64,000 bases of DNA from Ctenopharyngodon idella (Eukaryota > Chordata > Actinopteri > Cypriniformes > Xenocyprididae), in NCBI RefSeq assembly GCF_019924925.1, contig NC_067224.1:18006001-18070000 (forward strand), in the 5' to 3' direction. Made by a program: the position numbers and the translations under genes. Positions 46,412 to 57,600 of the stretch are shown here, piece by piece. How positions within the stretch are numbered: position 1 is the first letter of the stretch; each line of letters starts with the position of its first letter. The notes beneath the pieces were generated by a model. It searched no databases. It had not been told where the DNA came from and worked only from the letters and a program-made list of their open reading frames with translations.

Positions 46412-49400
46412 CTAATATTAGTAATTGAATTAGCTAACATAAAACAAACAATACATTTACAGCATTCATTATTCTTGGTTAATGTTCATATGCATTTTTA
46501 ACATTTTAAGTTAAACATCAGTTTATAAATAAACATTAATTGACATGCTGAATTTTCAGCATTATATACTCCAGTCTTCAGTCACATGATCCTTCAGAAA
46601 TCATTCTAATATGCTGATTTGGTGTTCAAGAAACATTTCTTATTATCAATGCTAAAAACTATTTTTTAAGGATTCTTTGATGAATAGAAAATTCAAAAGA
46701 ACAATTTATTTGAATTAGAAATCTTTTGTAACATTATAAAATGTCTTACTATCACTTTTGATAAATCTGATGCATCCTTGCTGAATATTAATATTAATTT
46801 CTTTAAAAAAAAAAAACTTTTTGACCCCAATTTCTTTTAACAATAGTGTACATTATAGCTATCTGAATTAAATTAAATCCTTTTTACTAAAATATACTGA
46901 TCAATTGATGAAAGCAGATCTCTTCAGCTAGATACTTTAATGGCATAATGTTTATTAAACATTTTAAAGATTCTCATGTAGCATTACAATTAATGCTGAA
47001 TACATTACTGTGAATAGCATCAAAATTTCAGCAGAAAAAAAAGAAAAGTGAAATGATATTTCTCACCTGGTCCTGAGAGTTTATTTGGGCTCCACTATTA
47101 ATGAGCAGTTTTACAATTGGAAAATGGCCCCTCTCACAGACTGGATGCAGAGGGCTGCTTCTGCTCTGAAAATCATCACAGGTAACCATTCTTTAAGAAA
47201 CAATGCTGAATATTTCATAGTTAAACCATTCTCACTGATGGAAGAGAATGTCATTATTATCCAGTGGTAGCTATCAAAAGGAGCGTTTAAAATCATCACC
47301 CCAGTACATACTAAGGTTAAGATGTTTGGGTCACATTGTGCCTCCAGCAGGGCTTGAACACAGTCCTCATGAGCTTCATCTGCAGCCAGATACAGAGCGG
47401 TCTGCCCCGCCTAAACACAGCAAATGAATCAAATCAATGTGTGTGTCACTCATGCAATCTGGAGCAAGAGCTGATAAAGCCTAAATGCCTAAAATGTTTT
47501 TTACATTATAAAAGGACAGATTATTACCTGGTTGACCTCATCGCGAATATCAAAGTTGTCTAGAAGTAGCTGCAGCGCTTCATGTTGACCGTGCTTTGCT
47601 GCCAAATGCAGAGGTGTGTCTCCAACCTGTCAACCAGAAAAAGGAGGTGAGAATTACAGTCGAAATCAGGTCACCCTTTCCTTACCTCTTAACCCACCCT
47701 TACACCTAACCATACCATCAAACCTGTCCCTAACCCGTATCCCATCTCAAAAGCAGCAATAGTGCTTTGCAATAATACATGAACACAGATGTAAGTACAT
47801 AGTAGTTAAAAACACCTTATATAAAGTGTGACCAAAAATGATTACAGCTACAACATGCACTTTTTGTGTATTAAAAAAAACATCTATAAACTGAAGGATT
47901 CAATAAATTAACCTTATTTTCCTCCATGGTGGCCATGTTGTAAGGTTCCTCCATCAGCATCTGTAGCATGCGAACACATCCGTGTGCTGCGGCCAGGGCA
48001 AAAGGCCTGTTACCATACTGACAGAAAAACAACATATGTACTTTATATTTGAGTGTTTTGAAAGTCTCTATTAATGTGGACATTATATTTACATTATCTA
48101 ACTTTTTAAATTCTTATTATTGTTGTTTTTAAAGGGTTAGTTCACCCAAAAATGAAAATAATGTAATTTATTACTCACCCTAATGTCGTTCTACACCCGT
48201 ACGACCTTAGTTCTTCTTAGGAACACAAATTAAGATATTTTGATTAAATCCGATGGCTCCGTGAGGCCTGCATTGCCAGCAATGACACTTCCTCTCTCAA
48301 GATCCATAAAGGTACTAAAAACATATTTAAAAAAGTTCATGTGAGTTCAGTGGTTCTACCTTAATATTATAAAGCGACGAAATACTTTTTGTGTGCCAAA
48401 AAAACTAAATAACGACTTTTCAACAATATGATGGGCGATTTCAAAACACTGCTTCGGAGCTTTGCGAATCGAATCAGTGATTCGCATCTCCTATCAAACG
48501 TCTAAACTGCTGAAATCATGTGACTTTGGCGCTCCGAGTCACTGATTCGATTCGTAAAGCTCCGAAGCAGTGTTTTGAAATCGCCCATCACTATATTGTT
48601 GAAAAGGCGTTTTGTTTTTTTGGCACACAAAAAGTATTCTCGTCGCTTTATAATATTAAGGTAGAACCACTGAACTCACATGAACTGATTTAAATATGTT
48701 TTTAGTACCTCTATGGATCTTGAGAGAGGAAGTGTCATTGCTGGCTATGCAGGCGTCACTGAGCCATCGGATTTAATCAAAATATCTTAATTTGTGTTCC
48801 GAAGATGAATGAAGGCCTTACGAGTGTAGAACGACATGAGGGTGAGTAATTAATTACATTATTTTCATTTTTGGGTGAACTAACCCTTCAATATAAGATG
48901 AGCTGCTGTTTCCTTACTTGTTCTTCTTTGTCAAGTTCTCCCATTTGCAGGTCATCAACAATGTACTCTACAATATCAGTGTGATTGTTCATGGCAGCGC
49001 AGTGCATTATGTTCAGACCCTCCTAAACACACAATGATTTAGATTAAGCTCTAAAATGTCCTAAATGTTCACCATTATGAGTAAGCTATATTGCAGTGAC
49101 AAATGTTGTCTCTCACTTTTAGAAGACATTTGCAAAGTACACAATTCCAATGGAAATCAAATATGGTTTAAAACACTTAATATTTACAGTATTTAAGTCT
49201 TGCTGTGTAGAGACAATTTTCTAGCTAATAAAAAGGTAAAATATAAAAGTGGCAAAAAAAAAAAAAAAAAAAAAAATGTTGTAAAATCTATTTAAAAAAA
49301 ATTAATATTAATTTATTTAATAAATTAATTGTTAATTTAATTCACATAAATGCAATAGTTACTCATTTTAATGCCAGTTGTGTTACAGCAATATAAAGAC

Positions 49401-50440
49401 ATAAGATATGTTAAAGGTCAAGTGTGGTCATGAGTTTCTAAATGATAAATTATTTTGAGAAAAATCCAGATCAGAAAATTTAAATTCTGTGTTATTGGTG
49501 TTGATAATGTAAGAATAATTGACGATGGGCAGTTGAATTATTTCACGCCGTGGCCGCATTAACACCTCGGGTGTGTATTATTTTTCTAATACTTAATTAA
49601 TTTTTAATACTTAGCTGTGCGATATCACTCTTTATACAACAGTAACTTCTGGTCCTCGAATCTGATTGGCTGAGAGGTTTTTCCAGTTTCACCGTTTGTG
49701 TTACTCCGTTTGCAGCATTTCTCACAGTGATTGTCATGGCAGAGGAGCAAACCCATTATAATTTTATAAATGCTACCATTGCTGTGTCACGGAATGTAGT
49801 TTTAAGAATGTTTTAGGCGAGAATGTAGTTATTTAGACCTCAAATATGTGACTTATATATAAACATAGCGCTGAAAGTTCCCGAAGGACTGCTCGAGATA
49901 AAGCTGTTCTCGGCAGGTACATGAGCACTCAATGGCCACTGGCAGCCTGGAGCTCACATCTCCGAAAATGTCTAAACAAACTGTCAAATTGCCACTGTTT
50001 AAATATGTCGCGTATTTGAGGTCTAAATAACTACATTTTCGGCTTAAAAAATTCTTAAAACTACATTCCGTGACTGCGTGACACAACAACAGTAGTACTT
50101 GTAGGTGATGATACACGGAGCAATGTTGCTGGGCAGTATTGCCGCAATATTGCTTGGGCACTTTCCTATTGAGAATGGGCAACAAATTTCTATCTGGATA
50201 CTTTAGATTGAAATTTGTTGCCCATTCTCAATGGGAAAGTGCCCAAGCAAGTGCCCAGCAACATTGCTCAAAACGTATCATCACTTTTAAATTATGGTGG
50301 GGTGCTCACTGTGAGAAATGCTGCAATCAGAGTGATATAAATGGTGAAACGGCTCCTGTGGTGATAATGGTAGAATATCCATGGCTGGAAAAGGCTCACA
50401 GCCAATCAGATTCAAGAACCAGAATGAACGGTTGTGTGTA

Positions 50441-50478
<38 letters not shown>

Positions 50479-52875
50479 CATGCATATTTAGATAGAAATG
50501 TAACAGCAACTGTAAAACAACGCATGTAATGTAACTGATAAATCAATGAAATTAATCACTCACAGTAAGCAAACACCTCACCGTATTTTCAATGCTTTGG
50601 TCAGCTCCACCTTGCACAAGTAACTTAAGGATTTCCAAACTTCCAAACCATGCTGCTAAGTGAACAGCAGTCAGTCCATGCTGCAGAAACACAGTATGAG
50701 TGCCATACCGATCTTAAGGGAAACAGGGTAAATCATTAATGTTTGGGCAAACATACCTTATCTTGTAAATCTAGTTTGGCTCTCCTTCGAAGGAGCACAT
50801 CAACAGCTTCCACATTTCTGAGGGCCACAGCATAATGAAGAGCAGTCCGACCGTGCTAACAGGAGACACAGGATTCATAAGAACATCTCAGAGATGGTGA
50901 ACAAACATATCTGTACTTGCTACTACAAAAATTCTCCTCTTAAACATGCATTGCAAATATGAGTAAGTTAGCAAAGAGTAGTTTATTGACATACCACATT
51001 CTTGGCATTGACATTAACGCCTCTCTCTCGAAGTTTCATGCCCTCCACGTCATTTCTCTTTGCTGCTTCTATGAAGTCTTTCTCAACCTCCAGCACTGTA
51101 TAGGTCAAATCACCAGTTCAATAGCATTGACTAGTATTTCACGAGAAGTATTGTGGCAGCACCATGGTAGAGTGATGTATTAGATGACATGATTATCATA
51201 ATTATATTGGTTCAACATGATATTTACATGGTATTTACATTGGAGTACAATGGCATTACCTGGTACTTTTGTTAGAGCAGCTTTGTATTAGGAGTGACAA
51301 CAGGAACAACAAGTAAACTATTAAAGTATAAACTACTATTCTATTTGGTGTACACAGAGATGTGTAAATATCACTGAGTACAGTTTGAGTTTTAGGCGTT
51401 CACTTTAAGGACAACTGGAAGACAAGTTGTCAAGTGTGATAGATGAACGCTGTGTCAGACAGGCACTATACACACAGTTAAGTTATTTCTGGAATAACAT
51501 TTGTGTGATACGGTGTACTGAAATTCTAATCCGATTCCAACATTCGAGAATATTCCAGGTTCAATATCCTCCTGAGACCCAGAAAAAAAGTTTTTTGAAT
51601 TTAGTATTTTTTCACATCATTATATTGTTTAGAGCATAAGAAACAAATTAAAAAAATAACATTTTTGAAAAATTATATTTTATTCATATGTTATGCTATG
51701 TCCTCTGTAGTGGACACCAGGATTAAGTTGTTTAAAAAATAAAATGACATGAAATGACATGACATGACATATATAGGCAAAAACAATGGAATTCTTTTTT
51801 AATTCACAATTTTTAATAATTGAAACATATAATGGAGTTAATTGATATACCATTTTACTTTATGCAATATGTGGGTAAAATAGCCATACATGGGTTTTTC
51901 CATTCAATACAATGCATCTATACACTGTATCTAATTTGCATATTAATATGTTCTTGGGGCAACATGTAATGAAAAAAGAAGTGTAATAATGGGAGTAATA
52001 ATTGGCAACATTTTCATAATAATATCTAATAATTAATAGAAATATTGATACATAATTTTTTTCGCTATTCACTTGTGTCTCCCAAAATGCCGTATAATCA
52101 TGATTTAAGTCCTGTTGTCCTCTACAGTGGACGTGTGTAAAATCAATGTTCTGTTTTGTAACAGAAAGTCATATTTTGATTAGAAACCCCATAACATTTT
52201 CTTGAGATGCTGATTTATGACAATTTGAAAATTATTCAGATGTAAATGATAATAACAAAATATTAAGGATTTAATATAAGTGTTATACTATTGAAACAGT
52301 GAGCATTACAGATTTGCCGTATTCACTTTCATTGTAAGTCCCTCACTGTAACCTGGATTTTATTTTTTATTTTTTAAAGAACTAGAAAGAAAAGTAGAAA
52401 TTGTAGTAATCAACATTATGCCACAAATGCTGTTGATTGTGTTGAACTTGTACTATACCCAGAACATTTCTTTAAGTTGATAATATGGCAGACTGACATC
52501 AATCTTTACCTGTCTTATGAATACACAACTCGTAATTCAGGAAATTTAGGCCATATGGAGCAAATACAACTTGTTTCTCACTTTTCTTGATAATTATTAA
52601 CATTTAAATGGGAAATTTTATCAGCTAATAGTACAGAGGAATCATCACAACTGTAAAACAAGAAATATCATTAGCACAGTAAAGCAGGAAGGTCTATACT
52701 CACACATCTCCTTGCTGTCATAACCACCATCTTCACCAATGTCCTTTGGCAGAATAAATTCAGCGAAACCCTTGACGTGGTCTGATTTTAACCATGTTTT
52801 GGGATTAAGGTTCTCCTTCTTCCAAACAGGCTGCTTCAATATGTATTCTTTTAGTGTTTGAGCTCTCCTCTCCAT
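42275..52875 (-). CDS. ankdd1b: Ankyrin repeat and death domain-containing protein 1B
   Basis: Cytosolic ankyrin/death-domain protein; its role is not established. Fifteen coding exons (minus): 52875-52704, 51095-50995, 50855-50757, 50680-50582, 49022-48918, 48017-47913, 47626-47528, 47410-47312, 47165-47067, 45877-45779, 45686-45588, 45483-45376, 45006-44805, 42668-42537 and 42330-42275. They give 557 codons plus TGA. The ATG has a strong context (accATGG), but an acceptor 46 bases upstream means a leader exon is likely. Residues 58-428 are about eleven ankyrin repeats. Ten successive exons are phase 0 and hold one repeat each (99, 105 or 108 nt). Residues about 445-535 are a death domain (ELAYKHLKRNDWKKLAEHW, AIEEQW, LLIWLHG). 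The last exon ends KCTVS, like human KCVVS. Confidence 0.93.
42834..43620. repeat. Abundant interspersed repeat, split by an inserted MITE
   Basis: Left part 42834-43103 and right part 43358-43620 join into the usual order (attctaatatgctgatt then tgctgctcaa). The right part holds long A, TA and T tracts at 43373-43490. Lies in the ankdd1b intron between the two death-domain exons. Confidence 0.7.
43104..43357. mobile_element. MITE with 7-bp target duplication, nested in another repeat
   Basis: A 254-bp insertion flanked by gctgatt at 43097-43103 and 43358-43364. Its ends, caacctgatctcatgcc and reverse-complement caacggtatctcacgacc, are inverted repeats. The interior is a string of tcgtatgaattcgtacga palindromes. 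The uninterrupted version of the host site is visible in other copies (tatgctgatttg). Confidence 0.75.
43810..44322. mobile_element. Foldback MITE (ttagttcacccaaa ends)
   Basis: Inverted ends gttagttcacccaaaaaatg and the complement near 44300-44322. The arms contain agacagccttcacaactaga and its complement, meeting near 44095. TTAA at both borders. The palindrome explains the open frames here. Confidence 0.75.
45884..45912. repeat. (CAAT)n microsatellite
   Basis: About seven caat units starting 7 bp upstream (in gene direction) of the acceptor of the ankdd1b exon that starts at 45877. The repeat forms part of that exon's polypyrimidine region on the minus strand. Confidence 0.8.
46009..46420. 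mobile_element. Repeat unit next to (TA)n, copy 2
   Basis: Reverse-oriented copy of the unit at 17693-18036, bordered by tatatatacag on the left and by (TA)n at 46376-46394 on the right. Lies in an ankdd1b intron. Confidence 0.7.
46540..46855. repeat. Copy of the abundant interspersed repeat
   Basis: Contains ctgaattttcagcattat, agtcacatgatccttcagaa, gatgaatagaaaattcaaaa and a poly-A run near 46806-46815. Confidence 0.7.
48129..48892. mobile_element. Large foldback element, about 760 bp
   Basis: Arms of about 350 bp are near-perfect inverted repeats, beginning aagggttagttcacccaaa and ending with the complement. Inner blocks (aatccgatggctccgtgag, ttcgattcg around 48470 and 48545) pair across the centre near 48505. 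Lies between the ankdd1b exons at 49022-48918 and 48017-47913. The right edge is 26 bp from the donor of the first of these (donor at 48917-48916). Confidence 0.85.
49255..49630. other. ankdd1b intron with poly-A tract, no gene
   Basis: A run of about 23 A at 49255-49276 is followed by AT-rich palindromic stretches (aattaatattaattt). No reading frame of interest. Confidence 0.5.
49633..50441. mobile_element. Foldback element with a second hairpin element inside
   Basis: The outer arms share cgaatctgattggctg and tttctcacagtga with their complements at 50400-50420 and about 50310. An inner pair, cggaatgtagttttaagaa and its complement, lies at 49792 and 50050. A separate hairpin (50105-50287) is inserted in the right arm. 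A (TA)n tract follows at 50443-50471. Confidence 0.75.
50105..50287. mobile_element. Compact hairpin MITE
   Basis: Ends gtgatgatacacgg and the complement near 50270-50287. Arms containing gcaatgttgctgggca and caatgggaaagtgcccaag pair over about 80 bp, with a small loop near 50205. Confidence 0.75.
51180..52640. other. First ankdd1b intron, no gene seen
   Basis: AT-rich single-copy-looking sequence between coding exons 2 and 1. A cctgagacccagaaaaaaag block near 51570-51600, a palindromic counterpart near 51700-52140 and a repeated gacatgacat motif at 51747-51770 suggest an eroded dispersed element. Confidence 0.4.
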
Positions 52876-53079
52876 GGTATTGTAGTGGTTGCACAAGCTC
52901 TTTGCCTCGGAGACTTGTGTTCTGTAAAATACATGAGCTGGATGGTTTTGTTTGCATTGAGAGCTCACGCCCAAAGACATGCACTCTCACCCAAAGTACA
53001 TACAGTTAAATGGCTTCAAGCACTGATTGTGTTATGTGAAGCTATAGGGAATTAAGTTATAAGGTTATTATGCATATAC

Positions 53080-53885
53080 ACTACTGTTCAAAAGTTTAAA
53101 GAGTCAGACTTTTTTTTTTTTTTTTTAAAGAAATCAATACTTTTATCAAAAGTGACAGTGAATACATTTACACTGTTACAAAAGATTTCTATTTAAAATA
53201 AATGATGTTGGTTTGAACTTTATTCATCAAAGAATCCTGAAAAAAATGTGGTTTCCAACATTGAAAATAAGCAATGTGACCCTGGACCACAAACCAGTCA
53301 TAATTCACATGGGTGTATTTGTAGTATTAGCCAACAATACATTGTATTGGTTAAAATGATCGATTATTCTTTTATGCCAAAAATCATTAGGATATTAAGT
53401 AAAGAACATGTTCCATTAAGATATTTTGTAAATTTCTTACCGTAAATATATCAAAAATGTATTTTTGTGAGTGGATATGCATTGCTAAGGACTTCATTTG
53501 GACAACTTTAAAGGCGATTTTCTCAATATTTAGATTTTTTGTGCCCTCAGATTCCAGATTGTCAAATAGTTGTATCTTGACCAAATATTGTCCTATTCTA
53601 ACAAACCATACATCAATGGAAAGCTTATTTATTCAGCCTTCAGATGAGCTCAATTTTAAAAAAAAAATCGACCCTTATGAGCATCACATCAGCATATTAG
53701 AATGATTTCTGAAGGATCATGAGACACTGAAAACTTCAAATAGAAAACAGCTCTTTTAAATGTGCACTAATATTACACTTTTTTTATTTATTTTTTATAC
53801 TGTATTTTTAATCAAATAAATGCAGCCTTGGTGAGATTTCTTTCAAAAACATTTAATAAATTGTACAGACCCTAAACTTTTGAAT
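53080..53885. repeat. Abundant repeat interrupted by a ccctggaccacaaa element
   Basis: Outer copy: 53080-53275, then resuming with agcatattagaatgatttct at about 53690. The insert starts at about 53278 with gaccctggaccacaaaccag and ends at about 53680 with cgacccttatga, in a partly truncated inverted end. Lies between ankdd1b and polk. Confidence 0.6.
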
Positions 53886-53889
53886 AGTA

Positions 53890-54610
53890 GATTACTTCTT
53901 TACAATAAATAACATTTTTTTCATTTGGGAAGAGAAATGTTGAATACACAATGAGGATAAAGCGGTTTAAATGGTTTCCAAACTAAAAACACCCTGATAT
54001 ACTTCCATCCTTTAAAACACAAAACACCACTGTATGAGATTAAGAGGATAATTTTTAATTTCTTAAACATTAATTTTAGGTGCAAATTAGATGATACTTT
54101 TACAATTACAATTCTGCATGTATACAATTATGATACTTCTGTATATATTTGTTATTTAAATGGTAAATCATGTATCATGGTCTATAAAGTGCTTTGCATG
54201 CCCATACAAAATTAAATGCTCATTTGCGTTTATGCAAACAATAAAATTATTTAAAAAAATAATTGAGCCATCCATCACTCATATATTAATGTAGAATTAA
54301 CATCAATGATTTACATAAATATAGAAAGAGGAAAGTGCGTAAGTATAAATATGAAGCATTTTTCCACCACACAAATACACATTTCTATAAATACAAAAAA
54401 ATATCCAAATAGATCTTCAGCTTTGTGTCAGAGTATATGATGTTTCCAGCACCATCTCTTTTCAAATGCCATCTTATTAAATACCTGTTTGCATATTTCT
54501 TACTTGTTCCTTCAACATATTCCCTGAAGTGAATCCAGCAAAGTCCTCAAGGATTATCATGTCTTTTCTTCATAAATTAAAGGAAATGATCATTTTGGAT
54601 TTGTAACAGA
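53890..54610. other. Spacer and probable polk 3' UTR
   Basis: AT-rich sequence downstream of the polk stop codon (54614-54612, minus). No coding frame. The exact polyadenylation site is not clear; a minus-strand ATTAAA lies near 54055. Confidence 0.4.
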
Positions 54611-54611
54611 A

Positions 54612-57600
54612 TTAGACGTTTTGTCTGGTGTTGCCTTTGAAGAACTTGTCAATTGTGTGTTTTGTGCCCAACACTTTGGTTTTCTTTGGGGGAGGAAGAG
54701 GAGATGATCCTTGCCTGTAGTTAAAATGGAGAATACATAAAAATCATGAGAAACAATAATAAGATACATTAGCGTTTAAGACTTTGGGGTCGGTAAGATT
54801 TTTTAATGTTAATGAAAGAAGTCTCTTATGCTCAAAATTACAGTAAACAGTAATATTGTGAAATATTACAATTTAAGAGAACCGTTTTCTATTTTTAAAG
54901 GTAATTTATTCCTGCTATGACAAGGCTGAATTTTCAGCATCATTACTCCAGTTTTCAGTGTCACATGATCCTTCAGAAATCATTCTAATATGCTGATTTG
55001 GTGCTCAACAATCATTTCTTATCATCAATGTACCAAACAGTTTATACTGTTAATATTATATATTTACTTTTGTGGAAACTGTTATAATTTTCAGGATCCT
55101 CTGATGGATGGAAAGATCAAGACACTTATTTGAAACAGAAATCTTTCAACATTATACAAATGTTTTTACTGTCACTTTTTATAAATTTAATGCATCCTTG
55201 CTGAATAAAAGTTATAATAATAACAATAAAAAAAAAAAACCTTACTGACCCGAACCTTTAAACGGTATGTACATTCAAATGCTGTTCTTACAATATAGTA
55301 TTAGTATTATCACCTTTTACACAGTTAAATACCTTTTGCTCTTTTCTCTCACTTTAGAAACTCTTCCCTGGTCCCCCAATAGGCCTGCAAAAGACAAAAA
55401 CAGCAAGTGTATTATAATCATTTTCCTTGACTTGCCTTATACTTGTCATGGTATCATTGTTATTTCCAAATATGATTTCTTTCATTCTTCTACATTTGTT
55501 TTTGACCGACCTCTTACGCTCTTGAGTGCAGGCGCATCTGAATGACCCACAGGAGGATGAGACCCTCTAAACTCCAGCAGAACTTCCTGGTTGAGACACA
55601 TATCCACATGCCGGTTGAAGAGAGCGAGGTCACCGGTGCTCTGCAGCTGACTGCACACGGGACACGTCAAAGAAGAGCCTTTGAAGTCAGATGACAACTC
55701 TGTGACAGCCTCAGGATTGTGTGTTGTGTGTGAGGCTTTAGAACTAGATTCAGAAAAAGGCCTCTTCTTGTTAGGAACAACTGAACGCTTTCCATTTATT
55801 TTTGTCCTGTGACTAAAAAATGGAGTCGTGAAATCATTTCCATCATCAGTTTCCACCACTGGCAAAGAGATGCTAGTGGACGGCTTCTCTCCATTTGGGT
55901 CATGGCTTGATGCAGGTGGATCACTGTTTAGCTCTTCCTTTTGCTCAGCAGCATCCGAATCTGTGTGTTCATTATCCACTGCACTCCCCTTCAGACATTC
56001 ATCAATATGGTGGTTGAAGGCTGTGAGGTTTACATCCTTCATCTCTCTGTTGCACACGGGGCAGGTGAGAAACTGCAGCACCTGGGTTGAGATTTTAAAC
56101 GATGGCTTTAAAGTTGCATGTTTGTTTATGTATTCTGTTGCATCTGTCCCTGAGTTTGTATTTGACAAACTTGTTTTGCTTGTTGATGTTGTGTCTGATT
56201 GAGGGTTTGTTGTTGGCAGATTTGAAGCAGCTGCGTCAGCACTACTGTTTGTTGTGTCTGTACCAGCGATGACAGACATCTGTTCCTGCTGCTGCTGAAG
56301 TCGTTTTGACTGTGCTCTTTGAAAAAAGGACTGCTGCTTAGGTTCTGTAGATTTGGGTATTTGCTCAGACACAGAAGGTACTTTCATCTCAGTGGACTGC
56401 GGCTTTAGGAAACTGGCACTATCAGTGCCTTCTTCTGCTTTGAGCGCAGATCCAGGACACTGCGTGAAATTGCCTGGATCAGATCCACCTTTCTGCAGGA
56501 ACCCCATTATACTCCTCTGAAGAGGCTTTTTATCTTCAACGCTGATAAAGCCAGACACTCGAACGCCTGTTGAAAATCACACTTCTTCATTAGCATGAGA
56601 ATTTCATAAACAGAATTTTACTATCTGAAACAAATACACATAGTAGCTTCAGATTAAAAAAAAAATGTATCATTGTATTGTCAGATTCTTCATTTATGTC
56701 AAATAAAGCAATGATTATTTTTTTAGATTTCACAAGCTTTAAGGAAAAAATAAGCATATATTGCACATAATACAATAAACTTTAGATAAAACAATCATTA
56801 CACTATCGTTCAGAAATTTGGGGTCATTAAGATTTTTTTTTTTTTTTCAATTTAAATTCAATTGATCAAAAGTGACAGTAAAGACATTTATGTTACAAAA
56901 TTTTTTTTTTTATTTCAAATATCCTTATAAACCTCCATAAAAAATGGGTTAGAAATAATAAGAAATGTTTCTTGAGCACCAAATCAGCATATTACAATGA
57001 TTTCTGAAGGATCATGTGACACTGAAGACTGGAGTAATGACTGCTGAAAATTCAGCATGTGTAATATATACCCATGAGCCTCAGCTTTAGTGGCTGAGGG
57101 CTGACACTGTCAATCTCAACTTTGAGAAGGTCTTTGGCAGCAGCAAATATGTCCTCCTCAGTGCAGACAGCATACTGCAGTGTAAACGCTCTGGTCTTGA
57201 CTTCAAATTTGACATTCTTTAATTTTAAAGTAACAGTTTTCCCCTATAACACAAATAAATTCCATGTTAATGCATGTTAGACAAATATTTAAGCACTTAC
57301 TAATTGTATATTTCGAGTCTATATGACATTTCCTGAACTATTTTAAATAGTTTTTACACAAATTATTTTCTACTACATCCAGCAACAAAGGGAAGTAAAA
57401 CAATTGAACAGATGTTTCCCCAACTACACAAATACGCAATAAATATATATCTGCACAAGTACATGGTAGTACTCATGGTAATGATGCTGATATTTACAAC
57501 AAAACATCTTAGACGAAATGAATGAATGAATTAACAAATAAAATAAACCTCAAACCATCTTAATATTCACAGTGACATGCACGTTATCACTGGTTATATA

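Noticed and set aside
55828..56202. 124-codon plus-strand frame
   Set aside because: Exact antisense shadow of the large polk exon 12.
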